NCBI RefSeq assembly: GCF_018446385.1
Contig: NC_055989.1
Span: forward strand, 132,769,004-132,833,003
From: Zingiber officinale
Taxonomy: Eukaryota; Streptophyta; Magnoliopsida; Zingiberales; Zingiberaceae
Length of the DNA: 64,000 bases
Reading direction: 5' to 3'
The translations under genes were made by a program, and so were the position numbers. The number at the start of each line of letters is the position of its first letter. The stretch's first letter is position 1. Positions 22,095 to 33,333 of the stretch are shown piece after piece. The notes under the pieces were generated by a model. That model was not told the origin of the DNA, made no database searches, and worked only from the letters and a program-made list of their open reading frames with translations.

Positions 22095-22387
22095 GCGATC
22101 TACTGAAGACGAAGAATAATCTTTGTGCTTGTCGTCTACAAGAAAATCCCAGTGAACCTCCTCGGCATATCCACAAACTAAATCCCTTGTCTTGAACTTG
22201 AATGTTCTTCTATCAAAATGATGCACTCTTCTCCACACAGGGTCAAAGTTCTCCCCCTCACTTTCAATAACCCTCTTTTCACTTGGATGAACTCCCTTTA
22301 AGGAAAGGGAGTGTAGCGGGGTTTGTGGAGTGTGGCAAGCAACTGCTCAGCAATTGCAACTGCCACAACCCCTCCCCACTACCAACA
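22095..22387 (-). repeat. 3' LTR remnant of Copia B
   Basis: On the minus strand it begins TGTTGGTAGTGGGGAGG right after a purine-rich aaattgggaga (22398-22388), i.e. a polypurine tract followed by an LTR start. The same sequence recurs at about 60025-60292 in front of Copia D. The inner boundary near 22095 is uncertain. Confidence 0.6.
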
Positions 22388-25300
22388 TCTCCCAATTTTC
22401 CAAGCTAAGTCACAAAGACCATATTAAGATCTAGTCATAAAAATTATATTAGAATCTAGTCACAAGGACTACCAATCTGACATATTGAAATGTTATAGTA
22501 TCTTAGTGATACAAGTCTCTTGAGAGAAATCAAAAGTCTTTTTGATCGATCTCTAATGATGTTTACTTCTAAGATATACTCAACTTTTCCCATATCTATT
22601 ATGTTAAATTGTGATGAAAGTCATGATTTGACTTCTATCATAAACTTCATGTAATTTTCAGCTATTAACATATCATCAACATATAATGATAAGATGAACA
22701 ACTTTCCTTTTTCCTTTCTTAGGTAAACAATGATCCTCATTGATCATTTCAAAAACAAAAGATAAAATGACTTTATTAATCTTATATTCCATTATTTTGA
22801 TGTTGGTTTTAGACTATATATAGATTTTTTAACTCTACATACTCTATTCTCTTAGCCTACAACAATATAACCTTCTAGTTATGTCGTATAGATTTCCTCG
22901 TCAATATTACCATTAATGAAAGCGGTTATTATATCCATCTAATGTATTTCTAAGTCAAAATGTCTACTGTAGCTAAGATGACACGTATTGACACAAACTT
23001 CACAATAGGAAAAATGTCTCTTCAAAATTAATACCCTCTATTTGGGTATATCCTTTTGTAACTAGTCGAGTTTTGTATCGATTAATCGATCAATTTACTT
23101 TCCTCTTAATTTTGAGAATCCACTTATTTCCAATAACCCTTCAGCCCGAAGGAAGATCAACTAAATCTCAAACTTGATTCTTTCTCATAAACTCAATTTT
23201 CTCATCCATTGTAATTTTCTATTTTTTTTTCTAACTAAGCATCTCAATGCTTCCTCAACCGTTTGAGGTTCCTCATCATCAACTGAGAGAATCATTAATG
23301 CATCATTCTCAACATCAAATCTTCTCTGAGGAATAATCTTACAACTACTTTGTAGGTCGAATTGTTAGAAATCATCTTATTAATTGATAAATCACTCCTA
23401 CTGAGCTGACTAGATTCAGACATCTCTTGTAATATTTCGCCCATTGATAAAGGAACATTATCATTCTCTTCTATTGCAAAAAAAAAAAAAAGAAATTGTA
23501 TTATCAACTTCACCCCTTGTTGGGAACTCAGTTTTAAGAAAAGTAACATCTCTTAACTCTATTTTAGAGATGATTTCATTTTGTTGATCGCCAATGAAGA
23601 CATAACCTTTAGAAGTATCAGAATACCTTATAAAGATATATACTTCTTACCTCTGGGTCCTAATTTTTTATATTTGTGAGTCTTATCATGAACATAAATA
23701 GTTAATCCCCAATGTCTCAGATTACTTAAATCTGATTTTCTGCCTATCCAACGTTCATATGGAGTAAATGGAACATATTTAGAAGACATTCAATTAAGTA
23801 TATAGGTTGTAGCTAATAATGCATCTCTCAAATAGGAAATTGATAAATTCGCCTAAGTTATCAAAGACTTAATCATATATAGAAGAACTCGATTTCTTCT
23901 TTCAGCAACCTCATTTTTCTATAGAGTTCTAGGGATAGTTAGCTATCTAATAATCCCTTTATTACTACACATTATCTTGAATTGATCAGACAAATATTCA
24001 CTCTCACAGTCAGTGTATAAGGTTTAACCTTACGTTCTAATTGATTCTTAACTTCATTCAAATAACGTTTGAAGCAATCTAATGTTTCAAATTTATGAGA
24101 AATCAAATATACATGACTGAAACATGTAAAGTAATCAATAAATATAATGAAATAGAAACCTCTATGTCTAGCCTTCATATTCATTGGACCACAAATATAC
24201 AAATAAATTAATTGCAATGGTGGTTCAGCTTTAATAGCCTTACCAATTGATTTACTATTTACTTTTTCAGCAAGACAACACTCACATATAGACAAGTTGA
24301 TCTTAGCATGAGGGCCTAATAGACGCTTTTTAACTAATCTATTCATTCATATCAAATATGTCCAAGTCTAGCATGCCAAATTTCATTATTAATATCAGCA
24401 TCACTAGTAAGAACAATGTTAAAAAGCAACCATTAATACCATAATTAATATCAAGTTCTACATCAAGAACCATAAAACTATTCATTACATAATCACACCC
24501 AATTAATACATAGTTAATTCAAAGTTCTATGCATTGACTAAAGTAGTTTATACAACAACCCAAATAAAGAAGACAAGTAATGAAAGCCAAATTTCGTCAA
24601 ATCTTAGGAGCATAAAAGAGACCATGTAAAAATAAGATACTTCACCACGTAGGTTGAGTTTGCAAGTGTCAACTCTTTTAACTTCAATCCTTGCATTGTT
24701 TCTCATATATATATCCATTCGTTGTCAGTTGATACTCAACGGTACTCCACATATGTAGCTAGATCACAAGATACATAGTTCGTTGCTCCTGAATCTATAA
24801 TTCACAAATGATATGAATCAGCTAACAACACTGAACTAACAACATAAACTTATGAAAAGAAATTAAATATGAATATACCTTTTTAGACTCAGTACAATTC
24901 TGAACAAAATAGCCTTGTCATAGTTATAGAAAGTCAGCTTACTTTAAGCTTAAGGTTTCTTTCCATACTTCTTTTCTTTCTTCTTAATTGGGCCTTGCCC
25001 AGCAACAACTCTAGCTTCTTTTCTCTTTCTCCTTCCTTTCTTAAATCATTTTTTCTTATTCATAGAATCAGAACCTTCAGCTACAAAAGCTTCTCCAGAA
25101 ATCCTTACGGATTTTATTCTCTCCACCTCAAGTTCAACATGACGTGAGACATCAGTGAACACCTTGATACTTTCACTATGTGTAAAATTCTGTTTCATTG
25201 TTTCCCAAGAATCAGGAAGGAAACAAATTACTTTATGGACATGTTATTCATCAGTCAACTCATAACTAACAGTCTTTAGCTCTGAAATCATATTAGTCAT

Positions 25301-25620
25301 TTCCCTCAAATATTGGGTCATGGTAACATTCAGACATTTTTGGTAGTTGTCAAACTTCATAAATAGTTGACGTAACTTAGCAAGTTAACTCCATTGTACT
25401 TTTCTCTCAGGGCAACCCAAACTGCATGAGCAGATGATAATGACTCATACTTAAATATCAAGTCGTCTACCATTGAACTAATTAATATTCCATTAGCAGT
25501 GGAGTCCTTTTTCTTCCATGTCTTATAGATATCAATGTCACATTTATGTTGTGCTATAGAACCATTAGCAGGTTCTTCTATAAACTTATTTATAGCTTAT
25601 AGAACTTCTTGTTCCTCAAG
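22388..25620 (-). pseudogene. Copia B gag-pol, heavily decayed, interrupted by gypsy element 2
   Basis: Minus-strand homology to Ty1/Copia polyproteins: gag (25620-25000, FIEEPANGSIAQHKCDIDIYKTWKKKDST...LISSMVDDLIFKYESLSSAHAVWVALREKYN), integrase N-part and core (24346-23972, LLGPHAKINLSICECCLAEK...CGPMNMKARHRGFYFIIFIDYF), and reverse transcriptase with YVDDML (about 22683-22666). RNase H is essentially missing: the polypurine tract follows about 270 bp after YVDD. Many stops. The gag start continues at 36868-36955 on the other side of gypsy element 2 (NYKI-HLKI-YVLEEQEVL). Confidence 0.85.
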
Positions 25621-25625
25621 AACAT

Positions 25626-26355
25626 TGATCCGGCGGTAAGAATCCGGAACCCCATAAGGAGGGGTCAACGCCACGGGGAGGTCAAAGGGTCCAGTGGCTC
25701 ACCGGAAAGGGACGAGCCGACCGGACTCGGAAGAAAGGGAAATCTGATAGTAAAAGGCACCCTGGTAGGGACCAGGGTTCCGACGCTCAAATGAAGTAGT
25801 ACATAATGACCGAGCGGAAGGACGTGCCTCCCGGTCGGCTCAAGGAATTAAGGCCGTCTGGACGACGTTCTTCGCCCGCCCGGCCGGTCGGACGTTCCGG
25901 TCAGGCAGTGGGTAAAAGATGGGAACATCTTCTGACAACCGTCAAGTCGTATGGCTACGCATACTCCTAGTCTGACAACGGGGGGTCCTGTTGTCCCATC
26001 GAAGAACATGCTCGGAATGTACCAGTATGGTGTCAGGTAAGCTCTCTGACAGGTGCATACCGGGGTATGGGTTGCTGACACGTATGCACCTCGGTGGACG
26101 TGCATTAGTTCCTTCTTCGTCCTATATAAAGAGCCTATTACTCCGCCAAAGGTACGCATGACACAAGCTTGGCAGCCACTTTTTCCACCACTTACCTGAC
26201 TTGAGCGTCGGAGGGTCGCCGCCGGGAATCCCTTCCCGGCTCGACTTTGGTGCAGGATCGTCGGAGCTTCGTTTGACCAGCCGGAGATCCACTCCATCGA
26301 CTAGGAGCGCACCACGTGCCCAGCGTCCTTTGGTTCAGCGGTTCGGACAGGATCA
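25626..26355 (+). repeat. 5' LTR of gypsy element 2
   Basis: 730 bp, TGATCC...GGATCA. TATATAAA at 26123-26130 is the likely core promoter for genomic RNA. At all six substituted sites relative to the 3' LTR this copy carries T or A where the 3' LTR carries C or G. Confidence 0.95.
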
Positions 26356-26358
26356 ATT

Positions 26359-26374
26359 TGGCGCCGTCTGTGGG
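26359..26374 (+). promoter_or_regulatory. Primer-binding site
   Basis: tggcgccgtctgtggg three bases after the 5' LTR; TGGCGCC-type sites complementary to a tRNA 3' end are usual in plant gypsy elements. It primes minus-strand DNA synthesis. Confidence 0.75.
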
Positions 26375-26652
26375 AACGCTCCTGCATCCGACTGGAAACA
26401 ATGGATGAGGCTGGACGACAACACACGGTGGCGCTTTCGACGGAAGAACTCGAAGCTCTAGTCGAGATAAGGGCCGCCAAACTTGTGGAGCAAAAATAGA
26501 AAGCAGCCGCCAAGCGGCCGGAGCAACAAGCAACATCTGCGTCGGGTGGCCGAGCAGAAGCACCTCAAGCCACCGTTGCATTCCATCGGGCCTTATTTCG
26601 CACCCCTGAAGTCGTACCAGCTCGGAGAGATAGAGGATCTTCTTCAGACGAA

Positions 26653-28842
26653 ATGCCTAGGCGAGACGACAGAAAGGGGAAAGCTCCCCGAGTAGACTCA
26701 TCTCCCGAGCGGATCAATCGCCAATTTTCGGAGGCTATTCTACGAGACCCTCTACCCAAGCACTACGTGCCCCCGACGATCGGCGAGTACAACGGAACAA
26801 CGGACCCGGATGATCACCCGGGTAAATTTGATAACACAGCTACGCTCCATCAATATACAGATGGTGTAAAGTGCCGAGTCTTTCTTACCACTCTTTCTGG
26901 ATCGGCTCAACAGTGGTTTCGGAGGCTGCCGGACGGATACATCACAAGCTTCAAGGACTTCCGAACGGCATTCCTCCACCACTTCGCCAACAGTCGGCGT
27001 TATCAGAAGACAAGTGTTAGCTTGTTCGCCATCAAGCAAGAGCCGAGAGAATCGCTTCGAGCTTACATCCAGCGATTCAATCAAGTGGCGATGGATATTC
27101 CAACGGCCACATCGGAGACGATGATGAATGCCTTCACGCAAGGCCTTGTGGATGGGGACTTCTTCCGGGCGCTCATCCGAAAGCCGCCCCGAGATTATGA
27201 TCACATGCTACATCGAGCCAACGAATACATAAACGTGGAAGAAGCGCAAGCCGCCCGGAAAAAGGAAACTCCAACCGAGCGGGCACCTATTCATGCCGAA
27301 CGGAAACAGCACGTCGCTCATCAACCGCCGAGAGGACCAAAGGCCGAAGCAATCCGCTCCCCTCGGGTGAGGTCCCAAGTACAAGAGGTAGCTGCCGCTC
27401 GGCCCAAGCCAAAGAAGAGGTGGACCCCTATGTTCTGCTCCTTCCACCGGACAGATACGCACAACACGAGGGATTGTCGAAGTCTTCCTTTCGTGGCTAA
27501 TCCCGTTCCCAGGAACGCCGAACGACGGTCTCCTCCCAGCGACAGGAGACAAAGGACCCATGAAGCCGACCGGACCCGCACCGAGAGGCGACATCAACAG
27601 ACGCCCGATCGACACCGATCTCCGAGACAGGAGAATCGCCGGGCGTCCAGAGAACGGTCCCGACCGTCCACTCGGGAAGAGGAAAACAGGAGCAATACTT
27701 CCCGGGGCGAGATCAACGTTATTGCCGGCGGGCCGACCGGAGGAGACTCCAATCGAGCTAGAAAGGCGGGTGTCCGGCAGCTCCAGATCCACGCAGTCGG
27801 TTGCAACCAAGAGCGGGCAAGTGGACCGGAAATCACTTTCGGGCCCGGGGACTTACAAGGAGTTGAAGTGCCCCACGACGACGCTCTGCTCGTTAAAGCG
27901 GTAATAGCAAATTATACTATTCACCACATATTTGTTGACACAGAGAGCTCGGTCAACATTATATTCAAGAAGGCGTTCGATCAGCTGCAAATTGATCGAG
28001 CCGAGCTGCTGCCCATGACAACGCCGCTTTACGGGTTTACGGGTAACGAAGTGCAGCCGGTCGGACAGATCCGACTGGCTACCTCGCTGGGAGAAGAGCC
28101 GCTCAGGAGGACTAGGACGATAAACTTCGTGGTGGTCGACTCTCCTTCGTCCTACAACGTCATTTTGGGACGACCGGCGCTTAGCGAATTCCGAGCAGTC
28201 GTCTCAACCTTTCATCAGAAGATCAAATTCCCCGTAGAGGACAAAGTGGGAGAAGTACGGGGAGATCAACTAGCAGCTCGGCGATGCTATATAGAGATGA
28301 TCCAAGCAGAAGCCTGTTCCGCTCGGAAGGCGCCCCGGATCGAGGTACACGCCATAACCGAGAAACCTCCTGCTTTAATTTATGATGAAAAGGAGGAGGT
28401 TCAGATCCATCCAACCCGATCGGAGGCCACGACTTTTATCGCCTCTGATCTGGAGGAGGAGCAGAAGGCAGAGCTGATCCAATGCCTCCAACGAAATCAT
28501 GATGTCTTCGTCTGGTCGACACATGAATTGCCTGGAATCTCGCCGAGCCTAGCGCATCATGAGTTGCATGTCCGACCGGACGCTCGGCCAGTGAAGCAGA
28601 GAAAAAGGGATTTCAGTGCCGAGCAGAATGCCATCATCCGGGCGGAAGTAGAGAAACTTCTGGAGGCCGGCCACATACGCGAGGTGCAGTTCCCGAGCTG
28701 GCTGGCCAACGTAGTATTGGTCTCCAAGCCGGGCGGCAAGTGGAGAGTCTGCATCGACTTTCGGGACTTGAACAAAGCATGCCCCACAGATTTTTATCCG
28801 TGGTGGATTCTACAGTTGGATGCGACTTATTTGCATGCTTGA
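26653..28842 (+). pseudogene. Gypsy gag, protease and start of reverse transcriptase
   Basis: A 729-codon frame. Residues about 30-210 are the retrotransposon gag capsid domain (HYVPPTIGEYNGTTDPDDH ... FNQVAMDIP ... YINVEEAQAARKKE). Near residue 262 is a knuckle-like CSFHRTDTHNTRDC. An Arg-rich linker follows, then the aspartic protease at about 425-540 with VDTESSVNIIF and VILGRPAL. The catalytic Gly of DTG is Glu (GAG, 27943-27945). Reverse transcriptase begins at about 640 (HIREVQFPSWLANVVLVSKPGGKWRVCIDFRDLNKACP). The frame ends at 28842 because a deletion removes the usual FYPLPRIDQLVD segment and shifts the frame near 28800. Confidence 0.9.
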
Positions 28843-30215
28843 CGCCTACCAAGGATATCATCAAGTGCCGCCCGGGAAGATCAAGAAAAAGTAAGCCTGC
28901 ACATATTGCTATAATGTGATGCCGTTCGGATTGAAGAATGTCGGGGCCACCTATCAACGCTTGATGAACAAAGTGTTCAGGGAGCAGATCGGGCTTAATC
29001 TGGAAGTATATGTGGACGACATTCTTATCAAATCCGTCCGAGCGGCCGATCTCTTCAAGGACATGGAAGAAACCTTCCGAATGCTGCGCAAATACGGAGT
29101 CAAGCTAAATCCCCAGAAGTGCCTGTTCGGAGCAAAAGGAGGGCGTTTCTTGGGGTACATAGTGACCGAGCGGGGAATCGAAGTAAATCCCAGCAAGGTG
29201 AAAGCTCTACAAGACATGCCGCCTCCAAGAAATACGAGGGAAGTGCAGCGGTTGACCGGTCGGATAACCGCATTGTCCAGATTCATCTCCAAAACGGCCG
29301 ACCGGAGCCTCCCTTTCTTCAAAATTTTGCGCAAGGCCACTAAATTTCACTGGGACGAGGAATGTGACCGAGCATTCGAAGAATTGAAGACATATCTTAA
29401 TTCCCTGCCTGTACTAGCCAAGCCGATCGGGGGTGAGTCACTTTATATTTATCTGTCTTCAACTGAGCATGCTGTAGGCTCAGCACTTGTGAGGGCGAGC
29501 GGCGAAGAGCAGCCGGTGTATTTTCTAAGCCACATTTTAAAATATGTTGAATCTCGTTACACCGGGCTCGAGAAGTTGGCCTTTGCTTTGGTTCTAGCCG
29601 CTCGATGCCTTCGACCGTATTTCTTGGCTCACACCATCATTGTCCGGACGAACAGTCCACTAGGAAGAGTACTGTTGAATCCAGAAGCGTCCGGACGGCT
29701 CATCAAGTGGACGACAGAATTAAGTGAATTTGACATCCAATACCAGCCCCGCTCGGCGATCAAAGCGCAATCCTTGGCTGATTTTGTGGCCAAGTGCAAA
29801 GGCCGAGCCGGAAGCTATGTGGAGAATATATGTGGATGGGTCCTCCACTCTCGGAAGTGGAATTGGAATATTGTCGTCTCACCTCAAGAAGAAAAGATGC
29901 ACCTATCCGTCTTGATTACAAAGCTACCAACAATGAAGCGAGTATGAGGCCCTCATGGCGGATTGCGACGGCATGTGGGTGCCGGGTGACTCTCTATTCG
30001 GACTCACAGGTTGGCGCTCAAGAACTTTCTCGCACCTTTGAGATCTTCGGCTTAAACTCTACGTTGAGGCCTTTGAAAAACTCAAAGCTACTTTCCGAGA
30101 GGTTCTTATTCAGAAGATCCCCCGAACGGAGAACCAGGCAGCCGACGAGTTAGCCAAACTCGCAAGCTCAATAACGCCGGTTGCCATTCAGCAAGCAATT
30201 GAAAAGGTACTGCTG
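28835..30215 (+). pseudogene. Gypsy reverse transcriptase and RNase H, shifted frames
   Basis: The frame resumes at MLDAYQGYHQVP (28835), hits TAA at 28892-28894, then YNVMPFGLKNVGATYQRLMNKVF with catalytic YVDD at 29009-29020, the thumb/connection (GRITALSRFISKTADRS), and tether LARCLRPYFLAHTI...LADFVAKC. RNase H starts at IYVDGSS (about 29827) and crosses at least two more frame changes (near 29890 and 29940, where NNEA-EYEAL has lost one base). The enzyme copies element RNA to DNA; this copy is inactive. Confidence 0.9.
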
Positions 30216-31487
30216 GTGGCGCACGTCGACCGGATGGAAGGCCTCACGTTTCCAAGCGACTGGAGGACACCCATCATAGAGTTCCTCCGCTCGGGAGCCA
30301 CATCGGTCAATCGGGATGAAGCTCAGCTGCTCAGGAGGAGGGCCGGTCGGTTCACACTCATTGGCGATCAGCTCTATAAGAAGGCTTTCTCTCGCCCACT
30401 GTTGAAATGCGTGAGCTCGGAGGACTCAGCTTACATCCTCCAAGAGGTACATCAAGGATCGTGTGGAGGACATCCGGGCGGACGATCACTAGCTAAGAAG
30501 ATCCTACTAGCTGGATATTTCTGGCCGACCTTACAAATAGACGCCGCTCGGACAGTATCTACATGCTTTTCATGCCAGAAGTATCACAACTTCTCCCACC
30601 GACCGGCACAGGAGATGAAAGTATCAACCGTTTCATGTCCGTTCGATCAATGAGGAATGGATATTGTGGGTCCATTTCCGATGGCGACCGGGCAGAGGAA
30701 ATTTTTGCTGGTGGCGGTCGATTATTTTTCCAAGTGGGTGGAGGCCGAACCACTAGCCAGGATCACCGAGCATATGGTTAAAAAATTCATCTGGCAACAC
30801 ATCATCTGTAGGTTTGGTATCCCTCGCCGATTGGTCTCCGACAATGGGCGGCAATTCACAGGGAAGGTGCTAGAAGATTGGTGCAAAAGCTACGGCATCG
30901 AGCAACACTTCACGTCCGTGGCTTACCCCCAAAGCAACGGTCAAGCCGAAGTAGCCAATCGGGAAATTCTCCGTATTCTACGCGCTCGGCTCGACCACGT
31001 GGGAGGAAGTTGGCCGGATGAAGTGCCGGGCGTTTTGTGGGCCATACGAACAACTCCTAAGGAAGGAACGGGCGTCACACCTTTTCATCTGGTGTACGGC
31101 GGCGAAGCGGTCATTCCGGTTGAAGTCGGCGTCGAGTCCGTCCGGGTCCAATGTTACGATGAAGGCAACGCCGAGCGAAGGAACATGGAGCTGGATTTGG
31201 TTGACGAGGAGCGAGCCAAGGCATCCGTTCGGCTGATGGCATACCGTCAGCGGATGAAGCAAAACTACAACCGGCGCGTCATTCCCAGATCATTCCAGGT
31301 CGGCGACCTGGTCTGGAAGAAAGTCAAGCCGGTCGGCGACGTCGGCAAGCTTGAAGCTCCGTGGGCAGGTCCCTTCAAAATCAACGAAAAGCTCCGCTCG
31401 GGCGCGTATTATTTGGAAGACGAGGACGGTCGGCAGCTAGATAGACCGTGGAGCGCGAACCACCTCCAGCCTTACCGGGCGGGGTGA
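30216..31487 (+). pseudogene. Gypsy integrase with one nonsense codon
   Basis: 30216-30653 holds the HHCC zinc domain (EVHQGSCGGHPGGRSLAKK...CFSCQKYH). The frame stops at TGA 30651-30653 where the family has Trp (Q-W-GMDIVGPF). The same frame then runs 30657-31487 with the DDE core: D in MDIVGPF, D in LVSDNGRQF, E in SNGQAEVANREI, then a GPF/Y-like tail (APWAGPFKI...HLQPY). Only this stop separates the two halves. Confidence 0.9.
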
Positions 31488-31974
31488 AAGGTGTATCAAT
31501 GTAAATCATCCTGTGTACTTTTTTCGACTGAATACTTAAAATGCAGAAATGAAGAATCAAGAGAACAAATATAAGGCATCATCAACAAGAATTGAAGGAC
31601 TCGTACCGTTCAAACGGAGGTAAATTATCCGAGCCGAAATGCTCGACGAAGCAGACCCTGAGCCGTTCAGCCAGGAGTACTTTCTCCAAGCTAGGAGAAA
31701 GGTGCGCTAAATATAAATTTATATACTTTTTGGTCGCCTATATACTTGTGATGCAGGGAGCAAAAAGATGAAAACACATTGAGTATTCTCCGCTGAACGG
31801 CGTACCGTTCGGCAGGGGCATATGGAGTTTTCGAGCCAAGCGTTCGAATAGCGAAGGCCCCCGAGCCGATCGGCCAGGAGGAGTATGCATTTAGATTCGT
31901 AAGCAAATGACCCGTGCCGTTCGGATGGGCATAAAAACTGTTCAAGCACGGGATAAGTTATGAAGGCCAAGGTC
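31488..31974 (+). other. Gypsy element 2 spacer behind integrase
   Basis: Unique-looking 3' region with scattered 'gagccgttcggc'-like words. No gene. Confidence 0.5.
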
Positions 31975-32995
31975 GCTCGACCTGGTAAGGAGTTAGCCTT
32001 GAAGGCCGTCTAGCCCAGACGTTAAACCGTAGAGCTGCGCCGATCGGCTTTAAATATCCGTGCCGTCGAGCTCCGACGTTAAAGATCGAGAGACGAGCCG
32101 GCGTCTATAAACGTCCGAGCGGAAGGTCGACGAGCCCCGTCGTTAAAGATCGAGAGCCGCGCCGATCGGCTATAAATATCCGCGCCGTCGAGCTCCGACG
32201 TTAAAGATCGAGAGACGAGCCGGCGTCTATAAACGTCCGAGCGGAAGGTCGACGAGCCCCGTCGTTAAAGATCGAGAGCCGCGCCGATCGGCTTTAAATA
32301 TCCGCGCCGTCGAGCTCCGACGTTAAAGATCGAGAGACGAGCCGGCGTCTATAAACGTCCGAGCGGAAGGTCGACGAGCCCCGTCGTTAAAGATCGAGAG
32401 CCGTGCCGGCGTCTATAAACGTCCGAGCGGAAGGTTGACGAGCCCCGTCGTTAAAGATCGAGAGCCGCGCCGATCGGCTATAAATATCCGCGCCGTCGAG
32501 CTCCGACGTTAAAGATCGAGAGACGAGCCGGCGTCTATAAACGTCCGAGCAGAAGGTCGACGAGCCCCGTCGTTAAAGATCGAGAGTCGCGCCGATCGGC
32601 TTTAAATATCCGCGCCGTCGAGCTCCGACGTTAAAGATCGAGAGACGAACCGGCGTCTATAAACGTCCGAGCGGAAGGTCGACGAGCCCCGTCGTTAAAG
32701 ATCGAGAGACGAGCCGGCGTCTATAAACGTCCGAGCGGAAGGTCGACGAGCCCCGTCGTTAAAGATCGAGAGCCGCGCCGATCGGCTATAAATATCCGCG
32801 CCGTCGAGCTCCGACGTTAAAGATCGAGAGACGAGCCGGCGTCTATAAACGTCCGAGCGGAAGGGCGACGAGCCCCGTCGTTAAAGATCGAGAGCCGCGC
32901 CGATCGGCTATAAATATCCGCGCCGTCGAGCTCCGACGTTAAAGATCGAGAGACGAGCCGACGTCTATAAACGTCCGAGCGGAAGGCCTTGCGAA
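31975..32995 (+). repeat. Dimeric tandem repeat (58+64 bp) in the 3' region of gypsy element 2
   Basis: The 122-bp higher-order unit has subunit a (CGACG-AGCCC-CGTCG-TTAAAG, then a gccgatcggctataaata part) and subunit b (CGTCG-AGCTC-CGACG-TTAAAG, then ggcgtctataaacgtcc). There are about seven a/b units, with extra b copies near 32404 and 32707. Each subunit begins with a perfect 5-bp stem and 5-nt loop. The first, most diverged unit (32007-32021) has a third stem, CGTCT/AGACG, still perfectly complementary. Confidence 0.95.
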
Positions 32996-33333
32996 AATCC
33001 AGCAAAAACCCCTTTGAGGCGAGGCGCGAAGCAAAAGATGGTTAATCGGAATTAAAAATGCGAGCAAGTGAACGAGCGTCGTCCGTGCGCCGAGCGGCTG
33101 CTTAGTCGCATGATGAAAGACATTAAAGACAATTCGCTTATCTGGCATAGCGTGGTGCCGAGCGGAAGAGTTTTTAAAAAAAAAACACTTAAAGTTGGGA
33201 CGAGAGAAAAATTTCTTGCCGAAATAGAAAGTGAAAGAAACAGAAGATTATCTAATATGCAAGCCAAAAAAGTCATTACAAAGATAAGCGGGGCCGACCG
33301 GCGGGAATTCAAAAAAGTTTACAGAAACGCTCC
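32996..33333. other. Spacer between tandem array and antisense gene
   Basis: Presumed 3' flank of the antisense gene. The open frame at 33068-33448 (+) has no recognisable domain. Confidence 0.4.

Noticed and set aside
26192-27810. Minus-strand frames opposite the gypsy 2 leader, gag and protease
   Set aside because: They mirror the coding strand; no introns or domains, unlike the antisense gene at 33334-35430.
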